64,000 bases of DNA, from contig OZ025241.1 of the NCBI GenBank assembly GCA_964019155.1, positions 28,261,059 through 28,325,058 on the forward strand, in the 5' to 3' direction. The first letter of the stretch is position 1. Every line of letters begins with the position of its first letter. Positions 50,586-61,953 of the stretch are shown one piece after another. Made by a program: the position numbers and the translations under genes. Source of the DNA: Osedax fenrisi. Its lineage: Eukaryota; Annelida; Polychaeta; Sabellida; Siboglinidae. The notes under the pieces were generated by a model that ran no database searches, was not told the DNA's origin, and saw only the letters and a list, made by a program, of their open reading frames with translations.

Positions 50586-51176
50586 TAATAATAACACTAA
50601 CATTTATATTTTCAGTTGTTGCGACATTTTTGACTTCTAAAAATAATAATATAAAATATATATTGTATTAATCATTATTATAGCTTATATAATCATAATT
50701 TCTTAATTATAATTTGTCACAAGGTTATATTTGTATTAGATATTATACCTATGAGATATACCGCATAGGTATAGTATGGAATATGTGTGTTAGTAATTAC
50801 ATTACTTGTTACATTAATATGGAATATACCACATGCATATATGTGATAAATGTAGAAGATCACTAATTTCAAAATTAAGGGTATTGTTATTCTTTACTAT
50901 AGTAATATATGCTATACATTTAAATTCTATACGATATTTTACATATCATATGTTCTTTGAATTAACAAAGTATGTAGAATTATTTTAAAAAGTAAAAGGT
51001 CAAATATTTAAAAATTAAATCCGATATATTTAAATTGTATAAATAAAAAAGATTTTAGAATATAACATATTTGTTAACAATTGCATTTATTGATAGCTAT
51101 TGAAGTTACCGAGAACCTAAAGTAGTGGTCGTAGTTTGGAACGGAGGGTAGGTACTGGGAGACACTCTCCCCTAAC

Positions 51177-51359
51177 TAGGGGAGCTGCAACATGGTGGAC
51201 GAGGGGGGTATGTCCCTCCCCCACTTTATAATCTAGGGGACCTCCTATATATTAATCCTCCACACTATAGTGTATATAATATATAAAATATATTTTTACC
51301 ACAGCATTTATTTTGATTGGTTAGTCCCCCCTACATACAAACTCGTTCCAGTGCCCCTA
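51177..51359 (-). mobile_element. TAGGGGCGCTG MITE, copy 4
   Basis: Ends are TAGGGGAGCTGCAAC and TTCCAGTGCCCCTA. Flanking CCCCTAAC (51169-51176) and CCCCTAAT (51360-51367) match at 7 of 8. The interior ATTTATTTTGATTGGTTAG marks reverse orientation like copy 1. It sits 31 bp downstream, in gene orientation, of the CUB exon at 51391. Confidence 0.85.
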
Positions 51360-51390
51360 CCCCTAATAACACTATAGTACAGTTAGTAAC

Positions 51391-51511
51391 CTTGTATAAG
51401 TAGCGAGAAGCCGTACTGTGATGCTATCACGTTACTGATGAACGTAATGTTGGCGCTCTCAACTGTTAAGTAAGGGTCATTGTTCCACAGGTATCCGCAA
51501 TACGTGTTGTT
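51391..51511 (-). CDS. Lectin/CUB/EGF gene, CUB domain third exon
   Basis: The exon is 121 nt, phase 0 in and phase 1 out. It reads NNTYCGYLWNNDPYLTVESA then NITFISNVIASQYGFSLLIQ. It supplies the fourth CUB cysteine (YCG), the S-x-N-x-x-x-F-x-S strand and the closing YGF-x-L-x-x motif. The sequons NNT and NIT may be glycosylated. The acceptor is AACACCACAG and the donor is CAAG then GTTACT. It joins the preceding exon after SEHT. Confidence 0.92.
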
Positions 51512-51565
51512 CTGTGGTGTTGTGGACATTAATGTAGGCATATATCTTATACAACTATACACACA

Positions 51566-51619
<54 letters not shown>

Positions 51620-51629
51620 TAATATATAT

Positions 51630-51927
51630 GTTATTGTTATTGTTATTGTTATTTGGTGGAGTCCTTTCACCCATCCAGGAACTTAGATGAAGTTTTCACT
51701 TATAACCATATATGGCTCTAATGTCGCTTCGAAGCCGCTCTCATGTTAAGGCATCCATGGTTTTAACGAGAACCGATCATTTATTTATACACAATTATAT
51801 AAGATCAATTCTAAATAATATTGTAAGACCCATTTTATAAAATTAATTAATGGTCCGGACGAGGGTCGAACCCGTGTCCTACTGCTTGTGTGTCTGACGC
51901 CTTATCCACTGAGCCACATAGACAGTT
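51630..51927 (-). mobile_element. tRNA-derived SINE, minus copy
   Basis: Read on the minus strand: head CTATGTGGCTCAGTGGATAA (A box), CGGGTTCGACCCTCGTCC (B box), the body with AACCATGGATGCCTTAACAT and GGCTTCGAAGCGACATTAGA, and the end GGACTCCACCAAATAACAAT with an (AACAAT)n tail. It is nearly identical to the plus copy at 53439-53752. It lies in the intron between CUB exons. Confidence 0.9.
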
Positions 51928-52261
51928 AAATAATAGATATATATATATATATATAGATGTATATATATAAATAGAAAAAAATCGGAATTACTTTATATAA
52001 ATATTTACATTATCGTGTAATAAATATATGTATCTTTAGTAAAGATTCTTTACCTACATTTAAACTTTTATTAAAATATAGTTTAATAAAGGTTCAAGGT
52101 AGATATAAGTTACATATAACTTATATATATACCGTTTAACTATAACTATATATATATATATATATTAGTTACTATACAATAAGATTAATTATACATATAT
52201 AAATATATAAATATATACATATATACATATGTAAAGTATACGTTACTATAGTAACACTGAC

Positions 52262-52345
52262 TGTATGTTCACTACGGATGTTGATAAAATCTCTGCAGCC
52301 TCTTCTATCTTTGTCCATCTCAGTTCTCAGCGAGAGGAATTCTAT
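52262..52345 (-). CDS. Lectin/CUB/EGF gene, CUB domain second exon
   Basis: The exon is 84 nt, phase 0 both ends, encoding IEFLSLRTEMDKDRRGCRDF then INIRSEHT. It matches the middle of a CUB domain: the hydrophobic strand, the third Cys followed by D-F-I-N-I in place of the usual D-x-V-x-I. The acceptor is ATTATCTCAG and the donor is ACA then GTCAGT, the same donor type as GPCR exon 2. It joins the upstream exon as GYRYK-IEFLSL. Confidence 0.9.
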
Positions 52346-52450
52346 CTGAGATAATATATCATTATCATTATGTATACATGTTATGTTTATATGCGTATTA
52401 TTATATGAATCAATTATTAAATACAATATTATACCCGTACCGGTATGGTA

Positions 52451-52487
<37 letters not shown>

Positions 52488-52563
52488 GTAACTAGTGATC
52501 TGTAAGCTATCGAGTACCCCTACTATGATTTGGTCGAATGTGAAGGTATTTCATAGTAATTAT

Positions 52564-52768
52564 TAGGGGCGCTGGAACTATTTTTTATGTAGAGGGACCC
52601 ACCAATTAAAATAAATGTTGTGGTAAAAGTGTAGGGGGGACCAATACATAGGAGAGTTCTCCCTATATTTTAATGTAGGGGACATAACCCCGCTCCATAT
52701 AATTACTAGGTGCGTTGTAACACGGGCGGCGCCCGTCGGGCGCCGCCCCCCCTGTTACATCGCACCTA
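52564..52768 (+). mobile_element. TAGGGGCGCTG MITE, copy 5, with duplicated end
   Basis: The left end is TAGGGGCGCTGGAAC. The right end, inverted, is TAGGTGCGATGTAACAG. GTAATTAT flanks both sides exactly (52556-52563 and 52769-52776). At 52702-52768 the right terminus is present twice as an inverted pair, including an inverted copy of the flanking 8-mer (ATAATTAC), around a GC-only hairpin of GGGCGGCGCCCG type. The element therefore ends in a foldback absent from its four sisters. Confidence 0.85.
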
Positions 52769-53403
52769 GTAATTATATAATTTTATATATATATATATAT
52801 ATGTGTGTATATCTCAACGGCTAGTATAATCCAATGTTTTATTTTTATTTTACTTCTCCGTTTATGTATTGTTTTTTGTATCGTGTCGTTTTGTCTTACT
52901 GTTATCACATTTATATATTTTGTTTATATATGTTATATAATTATATGTTTATATATAATTATAACTTTCTTTATATATAACCAGTAATTCAATAAACTTT
53001 TGATCTATCTAGCTATATACATATGTATACATATAAATATATAACACATATGGAATACTATAACTACACACAAAAAGGTTCCACGTATGTAATATTCGGA
53101 ATTATTTTTAAATGTTTCTCAAAATTGTTCTCATCAAATAATGTGTTGCATGCGGTATACCGTAGGGCGTAGATTTACCCTATATTACCATATAGGGTAA
53201 CTGTGTTTTATATTATTCTTTATTTCATTGTGGTATAGTTATTATACGTTGTTTAGTCTGATACTGCATATTATAGGTATACCTATATACAATATATACC
53301 TATATATAAATACCTATATACAATATATACAATATATATTTAACATGTATCTTTCATATTAACATATCCTTTAATATATATATTGTCAACGTATCCCAAT
53401 AAG

Positions 53404-53438
<35 letters not shown>

Positions 53439-53440
<2 letters not shown>

Positions 53441-53752
53441 CTGCCTGTGTGGCTCAGTGGCTAAGGCGTAAGACACACAAGCAGTAGGACACGGGTTCGA
53501 CCCTCGTCCGGACCATTAATTAAATTTATAAAATGGGTCTTAAAATATTATTTAGAAGTGATCTTATATAATTGTGTATAAATAAATGATCGGCTCTCGT
53601 TAAAACCATGGATGCCTTAACATGAGAGCGGCTTCGAAGGGACATTAGAGCCATATATGGTTATAAGTGAAAACTTCATCTAAGTTCCTGGATGGGATGA
53701 AAGGACTCCACCAAATAACAATAACAATAACAATAACAATAACAATAACAAT
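53439..53752 (+). mobile_element. tRNA-derived SINE, plus copy
   Basis: The head carries TGGCTCAGTGG (A box) and GGGTTCGACCC (B box) in tRNA spacing, but no matching acceptor stem, so it is not a tRNA gene. The body is about 200 bp and the tail is (AACAAT)n, six to seven units. It lies in the intron between the first two CUB exons, 1.8 kb from its inverted sister at 51630-51927. Confidence 0.9.
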
Positions 53753-53941
53753 ATATATAATTAGCAACTAAGTGATGTATATCTAACTATAGTTAACAAT
53801 CACACGTATGTATTTAACTTATCACATACTGAATGGCAAGCGACTCATTACAATACGTGTTGTGATACCTCTTGAAAGTTCGAGGTTGTATACCACAAGG
53901 TCACACTAAGGTCACACTAAAGTCACACCTCTCGCAGTAAC

Positions 53942-54084
53942 CTTGTAGCGGTACCCTCGGGTGGGCGGAAGTTCCACGGAACACCGGATGTCGTTGTCGT
54001 ACCTCTGCGGGTAATTAGGTGACGTCACATAGTGAGGTAATGTCGGCAGTCTGGCTGTAGAACATATGTCGGATACGCGGCTTC
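53942..54084 (-). CDS. Lectin/CUB/EGF gene, CUB domain first exon
   Basis: The exon is 143 nt, entering with two bases and leaving in phase 0. It reads SRVSDICSTARLPTLPHYVT then SPNYPQRYDNDIRCSVELPP and TRGYRYK. SPNYPQRY is the signature of CUB domains, with the first two Cys on either side of it. The acceptor is CGTACGACAG and the donor is AAG then GTTACT. It joins the SUEL exon upstream through a split codon (A+GA, Arg) and the second CUB exon downstream in phase 0. Confidence 0.93.
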
Positions 54085-54988
54085 CTGTCGTACGAGAATG
54101 TCACGTGTTATTAGGTACATTAGAGTGGGAATGCCTATATCCAAGGACATGTCCTTTCTATATCTACAGGTAGAACACTATTATCATGTATTTATAAACA
54201 TCATCGAATTTATTATTTATTATTTTACTATAAGACATAGAAAGCACCTATATCTATATCCACATTAATATATTATATATAATACGCGTGAATTGGATGA
54301 TTATCCAAAGTTTGTTATCGATAAATCACTCGCACACACAGCCATACACACACATACACCTATAGATTAGTATACTAATAACACGACCATGACAAATAAA
54401 ACACACCCTTCAGTTAACATGATTGATGTCAATTAGTAATGAACAATTACTAGAGTAGTACTAATGTAGGCATGTTCTATTTCTATTAATCAAATGATTA
54501 AGACATATGATTAAGGCATATGCAAATGACATTTAACAACATAAACATTGTTTTCGGAATTTGTTATGAAAAACACATTTCATAGTGCAATGCACACTGT
54601 GCATTCATATTACAAACTATAGTTTGTTCTATATACGGATATATAGATGATAGTATTTCAAAGTACTTATATGTAACGCAAATCTTTAGTGTGCAATCCG
54701 CTTCGAGATTAAATCTATTTGTATTGACGATTTGTAAAAATGATATGTTAAATCTATCTAATACATTAATATATTACTAAATATCAATTAATAAATCTAT
54801 TATACTATATATAGAATGTATCTTGGATTTACTTGACATGTGTATATAGATAGCATTATTAATTATAGTTGTATTGATAAATATCATACATGTATATTAA
54901 GAAACAGTTAGTCAGTACCTTACGTAGGAATACGCAGGTTTAGTTATGAGTAATATGTATATACACGTATGACTAACCAGGGGGGGGG

Positions 54989-55043
<55 letters not shown>

Positions 55044-55124
55044 TGTACAAATATGTACATGTTTATGTAATAAACTAAATACGCTTATTTTATATGTTAT
55101 GCTGCTTATGATATATAATTAATG

Positions 55125-55800
55125 ATGATAATGTGGTTTATTGCCACTTAGCATAGGGTGTGTCCGCCATTGATAGGTATTCATAACAATAAACAATAGA
55201 TAGTAATTAATGAGAACAATAAATTAGATAACAAATAATAAATAAAAAGAACAATCTTTACAAACAGTAACCTAAATGACGTAACCGTGCATTAAGTACT
55301 ATAGTAATTATGTAATACTATTTATTATATTTAGTTAACATAAATTTATATTCATTAATGAATAATATTAGTATTAGATAGAGAAAATATGGATATCGAG
55401 ATGCGTGATATTAGGAGTGTGATATCTAAAGGGTTGGATAATTAATATATTATAGGCTTTATTATGCTTATAAGCTATAGTTTGGTGAATTAAAGAGTTG
55501 ATTATTCGAAAGAAGCCATGGCTTCTGCATAGGATGATGCATGATTCAATAGCCGAAGTACATGCATAAACATAGGTTTGGTGTTATCGAGTAGGAGAAT
55601 AGAGGAGTGCTGATGTTGTTCTTTATACGGGGAAGAGTTGAATGTCGTAGGTATACATACATATATGTAGGTATATATATATTATAGTAGATAGGGTGAT
55701 ATATGGGACTAATGGTCCGATGATATCGAGTATTTAAAGAATACAGATGCAGAAGAGAATAGCAGATATATCTTATAAGGAGAATGTAAAACACAATAAC
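55125..55800 (-). other. Possible LINE 3' relic
   Basis: The low-coordinate side (ATGATGATAATGTGGTTTATT then GCCACTTAGCATAGG) looks like the AATAAACCACAT-plus-(ATC)n 3' end seen at 12963-13330. Minus-strand frames further up (YHRTISPIYHPIYYN, HSTLPRIKNNISTPLFSY) show no firm reverse-transcriptase motif. I cannot identify a protein and call it only as a likely decayed retroelement in a gene 2 intron. Confidence 0.35.
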
Positions 55801-56186
55801 AAGGGTTGATGTAGGTTGAGGTATTCGTAGGTGATATATTATACCTACATGATATATTATGTTTTACAAGTTATTGTATATATATATATAACTCCTATAT
55901 TTACTTTAATATTTACTTAATTGTACATTATATATAATTTTGTATTGTTATTATTAATTTATAGTATGCGATTCCTTAAATCCCACCAAGAAACTTATAT
56001 TAAGTTTTTATTAACCGTTTAAATGTTTATAATGTCCCATCTAAATCAGTTCCATATTAGGGTATCCAAATTGTAAAGAGTACAAACGGTATAATCAGTA
56101 AACTGGTTATTTGTATACACAATAATATAGAACACTTGTAAATATTATGTTAGACCTATTTTAATTTCACAGATGGTGTCCAGCAC

Positions 56187-56218
56187 TTTATATATATATA
56201 TATATATATATACATATA

Positions 56219-56296
<78 letters not shown>
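56187..56296. repeat. (TA)n microsatellite near lectin exon
   Basis: More than 100 bp of TA repeat with two ACATAT/GTATAT breaks, 166 bp from the SUEL exon at 56462. Confidence 0.95.
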
Positions 56297-56299
<3 letters not shown>

Positions 56300-56461
56300 C
56301 TAATCCATATATACGCGTGCTTATTCTTTGTCCTGTTGACCTACCTAGGAGGTTAATATATAAACATACACCTATATTCTAGTATACAAGCAAGGTCACG
56401 GTGACCTTGATACTCGCTACTCGGCTAACGATACCCACGCGCATGCTCTAGCGAGACTAAC

Positions 56462-56614
56462 TGTTCACGCATGCGTAGTGAACGTCCACTTGTTGTGTCC
56501 GGCAGTCCGAAGGCAGACTGACCGCGCAGGAAGTGGTCAGGTGACATCCGGCGTAAACGTAAACATCCTCTTGCGCGGACTTGGTGCAGGCGTTAGTCAG
56601 TCTCTGTAGTTCAT
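56462..56614 (-). CDS. Lectin/CUB/EGF gene, SUEL lectin second exon
   Basis: The exon is 153 nt, phase 1 both ends, encoding ELQRLTNACTKSAQEDVYVY then AGCHLTTSCAVSLPSDCRTQ and QVDVHYACVN. The Cys pattern and the closing D-C-x-x-x-x-x-V-x-V-x-Y-x-C match the C-terminal half of sea-urchin-egg-lectin (SUEL/galactose- or rhamnose-binding) domains, whose usual form is DPCxGTxKYLxVxYxC. GT.K is replaced by RTQQ, so sugar binding may be altered. The acceptor is CCTCTAGCAG and the donor is AACA then GTTAGT. It joins exon 57114 through an Asp codon. Confidence 0.85.
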
Positions 56615-57113
56615 CTGCTAGAGGTGAGTCATCGAGAGAGAGCGTTACGTCATACCCACGTCACGTGGTTAATATCGCATTAGTATACAATACATACGTA
56701 GGCTAGTATAGTTAGTTCAATAGTATACGATATACAAGTTAATAAGTGTATATATATATATAATGTATATTATACATATTCAAATATAAACTAAAGAAAT
56801 ACATCCTTTTCCATGATATCTAAACTTCAAATATATATATATATATATACGTTTTTGCAACGTTGTACACGTTGTATGTACTTATTATTACATTTATTTA
56901 TTATTTTTTATATATTATTGTCGCACCTATAAGAATTGTATAATTGAATTAGTGTTTAAATAAAATCATCATCATCATATATTTATATTTGTTCAATATA
57001 AAATAATCATAAACTATATATGTTATCAATCAGCATAGATAGATATATTAATATGCACATATACCACGTGTGTACTTGTTTACTCTACAACGCATGCGCA
57101 GGCGTTACGTAAC

Positions 57114-57204
57114 CTCTCCTCGATAGATGACGCAACACTATGACGTCACCGTTATGACATCGCAGTGTGGAGTCTTTGTTGTAGTAGAGTTTCGTTGTGT
57201 AAAG
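57114..57204 (-). CDS. Lectin/CUB/EGF gene, SUEL lectin first exon
   Basis: The exon is 91 nt, phase 0 in and phase 1 out: LYTTKLYYNKDSTLRCHNGD then VIVLRHLSRR. L-x-C-x-x-G-x-V-I-x-V/L is the opening of SUEL-type lectin domains, normally followed by a YGR motif that here is LSR. The acceptor is ATACGTCTCAG and the donor is GAGAG then GTTACG. The upstream exon must end in phase 0; the signal-peptide exon at 62346 ends in phase 1, so one exon between them is missing from my reading. Confidence 0.82.
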
Positions 57205-57424
57205 CTGAGACGTATCTAAATGTGATGATAGTGGTAATAAGGTGCATGGTGGTGGTGGTGGTGGGGGTGGTGGTGATACTATAGTGGTGGTGGTGGTTAT
57301 GCTATAGTGATGGTGGTAATGACGCTGAAGTATATTGTGATGTTTCACTAATATAGTAGTGATGATATTGTACACACTATAGTGTAATCATACTTTACAC
57401 TGAACACTGTAGTATCAGCACTGT

Positions 57425-57513
57425 AGTATCAGCTGTGATTACAATACTATAGTATGCGTACAGTACCGTATACAGTGTACACATACTATAGTATTGTAAT
57501 CACAGCTGATACT
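57425..57513. other. Perfect 32-bp-arm hairpin
   Basis: AGTATCAGCTGTGATTACAA through AGTATG (57425-57456) is exactly inverted at 57482-57513, with a 25-nt loop that is itself near-palindromic. It lies 220 bp upstream, in gene orientation, of the first lectin exon. It is likely a small foldback element or cruciform-prone site. Confidence 0.85.
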
Positions 57514-57792
57514 GTATTGTTCACTGATTGTTACGTAATACTATATATATAAATTAAGTAACTAAATTCCATAAATATAGTATTTATATATATACATCGA
57601 TTTATTTAATCGATTAGTATTTCATAGTTATAGATTATTATCAAATCAAATAGTAGTCATATACCTATAGGTTGATGTTTAAATAATTGTAAACACAAAA
57701 TGAAAACATTAAAGTTCACTGAACTATTGTGTTAAATATGGGCGTTATTAATGTTACAAATTGTATTACAAAATATATATTCATATAGCTAT

Positions 57793-57831
<39 letters not shown>

Positions 57832-58040
57832 CGCTATAACGATATGGTTGATATACAATATATTCACTATAGTGGTATATATATACAGGGTTAACGAGTT
57901 ATCAGATATACACTCTATCATGCACTCCTACATGTATAATATGTACATTATTTAAATTCAGAATGATTTTGATAAATAAAGATTGCGAATAAAGATTATT
58001 AATCTTATATTAAGTGTAATTCTGTGTTGTAATTGATGTA

Positions 58041-58086
<46 letters not shown>

Positions 58087-58382
58087 CGATATACTTTACA
58101 CACATATACATAATTGTAGTAGTAATGTATAGTATGTATATAGGTACTGTATATTATATAAACACAGAGTAACACAAGAATGCGAGGACAATATATATTG
58201 TATATATACGGATGCTTTAGTTTGCTTTTGGTATAACATGTATGTCATCTATAAAATACCAAAGCTAGATACTACAGTAGAGAGTATCACCCATAGGTGT
58301 ATGCGTATGTTTGTGTATGCATATGTGTGTTTGTATGTGTGTATGTGTGTTTGTGTGCGTGTGTGTTTGTGTATGTATGAAT

Positions 58383-58869
58383 CATCGATATAAATAAAGT
58401 GGATAAGCAATTGACGCACGCAATGCATGTAAAAGATAGACACGTGAATGACACTTTTATCGATAAATTAACAAAATGGTATCAGTGATTTTGATTGGAT
58501 ATTAGTCATATTATATATGTCAAATATTGAAACAGTAGTCTTTTCGTCGAAATAGATTAAAGTGACTTCTATCTATATCAATGGATTTAAATTATAAATA
58601 TCAATAAAATCAATAAAATAGTATTATAACTTCAATTTAAATACACAAAATTACGAGGAATGTTGATATTATGTATTTTAAATATATAATTTTATTTTTA
58701 GTATCGATAGTATATTAAAATTGGTAGTGATTATCAATATATATATGATAAATACATATTATTATAAATAAAAAGTAGTGGGCCAGATAGTGGGTTTCGA
58801 CTGCAGCGCTCGTAGCGGATAGTGCCATACACTACATTCAATTGCTTATCCACTTTCTTTATATCGATG
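58383..58869 (+). mobile_element. CATCGATATAAA MITE, copy 1
   Basis: The terminal inverted repeats are about 32 bp, beginning CATCGATATAAA and continuing AAAGTGGATAAGCAATTG. The 8-bp duplication GTATGAAT flanks it exactly (58375-58382, 58870-58877). The 487-bp interior is unique sequence ending in a GC-richer block (GTGGGCCAGATAGTGGGTTT). No reading frame. The 8-bp duplication fits the hAT or P superfamilies. Confidence 0.93.
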
Positions 58870-58927
58870 GTATGAATATGTGTGTGTAGTTGTGTGTGTG
58901 TTTGTATGCGTATGTGTGTGTGTATAT

Positions 58928-59405
58928 CATCGATATAAAGAAAGTGGATAAACAATTGAAGTGTATGGCACTATCCACTACGAGCGTTGCAGTCGAAACC
59001 CACTATCTGGCCCACTACTTTTTATTTATAATAATATGTATTTATCATATATATATTGATAATCACTACCAATTTTAATGTACTATCTATACTAAAAATA
59101 AAATTATATATTTAAAATACATAATATCAACATTCCTCGAAATTTTGTGTATTTAAATTGAAGATATAATACTATTTTATTGATTTTATTGATATTTATA
59201 ATTTAAATCCATTGATATGAAGTCACTTTAATCTATTTCGACGAAAATACTACTGTTTTAATATTAATCATATATAATATGACTAATATCCAATCAAAAT
59301 CACTGATACCATTTTGTTAATTTATCGATAAAAGTGTCATTCACGTGTCTATCTTTTACATGCATTGCGTGCGTCAATTGCTTATCCACTTTCTTTATAT
59401 CGATG
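58928..59405 (-). mobile_element. CATCGATATAAA MITE, copy 2, inverted
   Basis: The same element as copy 1, in reverse orientation, with its own perfect 8-bp duplication GTGTATAT (58920-58927, 59406-59413). Sequence identity with copy 1 is high along the whole length; I see scattered single-base differences and small gaps. Only 58 bp of (TG)n-rich DNA separates the two. Confidence 0.93.
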
Positions 59406-59468
59406 GTGTATATTTGTGTGCATATACAGTAAACAACCTAAACTACAGAGTGCAACATATTCGTAGGC

Positions 59469-59795
59469 AACATTATATGTGTGACATATGTGTAACATTA
59501 TATGTGTAACATTATATGTGTAACATTATATGTGTAACATTATATGTGTAACATTATATGTGCGACATTGTGTGTGTAACATTATATGTGTAACATTATA
59601 TGTGTAACATTATATGTGTAACATTATATGTGTAACATTATATGTGTAACATTATATGTGTGACATTGTGTGTGTAACATTATATGTGTAACATTATATG
59701 TGTAACATTATATGTGTAACATTATATGTGTAACATTATATGTGTGACATTGTGTGTGTAACATTATATGTGTGACATTGTGTGTGTGTGACAAT
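59469..59795. repeat. 14-bp minisatellite
   Basis: About 23 tandem units of AACATTATATGTGT. Every sixth unit or so is changed to GACATTGTGTGTGT, hinting at a higher-order repeat. It lies in a gene 2 intron. Confidence 0.95.
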
Positions 59796-59975
59796 GTATA
59801 ATAATCTAACGCATGCGTGAATTCACATCACTTACTACTACATGGGTACCCAACACGTGTTATACACACACAATAGAATGATGTATTGGGAACATTCTCT
59901 GTATCTCAAGTTTCTCTTTGTTCTATATCAGCTACATAAGCACACACTACCCGAGGACATATACACTTGATTATG

Positions 59976-60010
<35 letters not shown>

Positions 60011-60188
60011 GGTGTATGAATAGATTAACTCTCTGGCAGTTGATTTACTAATTAGCAATATATATATATGTTGTATTAGGTTTGTATTGATGCTGATTAA
60101 TGTTTGTTAATTATTCTCGAATGATCTAACTGTATATATACTATATACTATATATATATATATATATACAGTGAATACTGGCTGTAGC

Positions 60189-60190
60189 GG

Positions 60191-60224
<34 letters not shown>

Positions 60225-60838
60225 AGTGATGATGATGATGTTGGTAATGATGATGATGATAATGATAGTGATGATGATTATGTTGGTGATGATGATGATG
60301 ATAATGATAGTGATAATGACTATGTTGGTGATGATGATGATGATAATGATAGTGAAGATGATTATGTTGGTGATGATGATGATGATAATGATAGTGATGA
60401 TGATTATGTTGGTGATGATGATGATGATAATGATAGTGATGATGATGATGTTGGTGATGATGATGATGATAATGATAGTGATGATGATTATGTTGGTGAT
60501 GATGATGATTATAATGATAGTGATGATGATTATGTTGGTGATGATGATGATGATAATGATAGTGATGATGATGATGTTGGTGATGATGATGATGATAATG
60601 ATAGTGATGATGATTATGTTGGTGATGATGATGATTATAATGATAGTGATGATGATTATGTTGGTGATGATGATGATGATGATTATGTTGGTGATGATGA
60701 TGATGATAATGATAGTGATGATGATTATGTTGGTAATGATGATGATTATAATGATAGTGATGATGACTATGTTGGTGATGATGATGATGATAATGATAGT
60801 GATGATGATTATGTTGGTAATGATGATGATTATAATAT
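60189..60838. repeat. 42-bp GAT-rich minisatellite
   Basis: About 15 units of roughly 42 bp are built from GAT triplets plus AATGATAGTGATGATGATTA and TGTTGG. Because the unit is a multiple of three without stops, several frames on both strands stay open for over 200 codons (DDDDDNDSDDDYVG on plus; His- or Ile-rich on minus). No splice-linked or conserved flanking sequence supports translation, so I list it as a repeat. Confidence 0.9.
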
Positions 60839-61030
60839 ACTGGAGGTACACCTACTATACGTGTAATTCTAATGTACAAGCATATATACTTATGCTATCC
60901 ACTACGTTTATAAACAAACATAGATATACGTATAAGTATAATTATAAGTATAAGTATATATGTGTAAAGTAGGAATATAGTAGCACCTATAGGTGTATAC
61001 ATGGTGCATATGTTTTTTTTAACCTTTAAC

Positions 61031-61540
61031 CTATCCCATAGCATTTGGATGCCGTAGGGGCGCCGTTGAATTCCATATAACTTTTCTCAATCCTTCTCTG
61101 CTCATCGTCGCTCTCATTTCTTTTACAATATCCATGCCAGTCCATTCGACAACATTGTCTTGCCATTGTAACTTCGGTCGTCCTCTTCTTCTTATACCGT
61201 CAACAGTTCCTTGCAGAATTGTTTTTGATATTGTGTCAGACCTAATAACGTGACCGAACCATTTGAGTTTCTTTTCAATAACCTTTGCTAATAGTTCTGA
61301 GTGTGGGCCGATTTGACATGTTACCCGTCTTCTAACTTCCACGTTCGTGACTCTATCTTTATAGTTAATATTTAGTAATCTCCGAAGGCATCTCATCTCT
61401 AGAGCACGTATTCGTTTTTGCAGATCTTTACTTAGTGTCCAAGTTTCGCATGCATATAAGAATATTGAATTCACAAGAGATTGCATTAATTGAATTTTGG
61501 CTTTAAGATGTAGCGAAGTGTCATACCATATTACATTTAA
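61031..61540 (-). pseudogene. LINE ORF2 C-terminal fragment
   Basis: An open frame on the minus strand runs SIFLYACETWTLSKDLQKRI, then ALEMRCLRRLLNINYKDRVT, GHVIRSDT, GRPKLQWQDNVVEWTGMDIV and EGLRKVIWNSTAPLRHPNAM, ending G-stop. Upstream codons to about 61540 (YDTSLHLKAKIQLMQSLVN) continue it. This is the region after the reverse transcriptase in a large group of LINEs. The frame is intact for at least 150 codons, so the copy is fairly young, but the catalytic part is absent (5' truncation). Its 3' tail is a short GGTTAAAGGTTAAA repeat. It belongs to a different clade from the two other LINEs. Confidence 0.88.
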
Positions 61541-61913
61541 ATTTATGTTTTATTTGTTTTAATACATGTAATCATATTTTTATTTTATTTATTTAATATT
61601 TGTAGAATCATAATCATCATCATTATCATTATCATATCATCATCATCGGTATCATATACTTAACTACTATATCATAACGTAGTAGTGGTCAGGAGAATGT
61701 ACCTAACTTTGTGTATAGGAAGTATTTGTTTGATCACGAAATATGTTTAATTACATACAAGTATACATATTACTTCATGTTTCGGTGTGACGTTCACTGT
61801 GGTTTGTTCCTTAATACCTACACCTATCTATAACTATCTAGAACCTACTATTGACGACTATATTGTTGTAGTTATGCCTATAGTATTATTTATATTATCA
61901 CATATTACTTTTA

Positions 61914-61953
<40 letters not shown>

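Noticed and set aside
51113..51160. 45-nt micro-exon (YLPSVPNYDHYFRFS) on the minus strand
   Set aside because: Splice-like edges are present, but its phase does not follow the CUB exon and it adjoins a MITE; too weak to list as a gene part.
53441..53515. tRNA gene
   Set aside because: A- and B-box words are present, but the acceptor ends do not pair and the unit continues into a repeated body with an AACAAT tail; it is a SINE head. The same holds for the copies at 51855-51927 and 19257.
60141..60972. Long acidic, Met-rich, His-rich and Ile-rich frames on both strands
   Set aside because: All are translations of one 42-bp GAT-rich minisatellite; four frames open at once is a composition effect.
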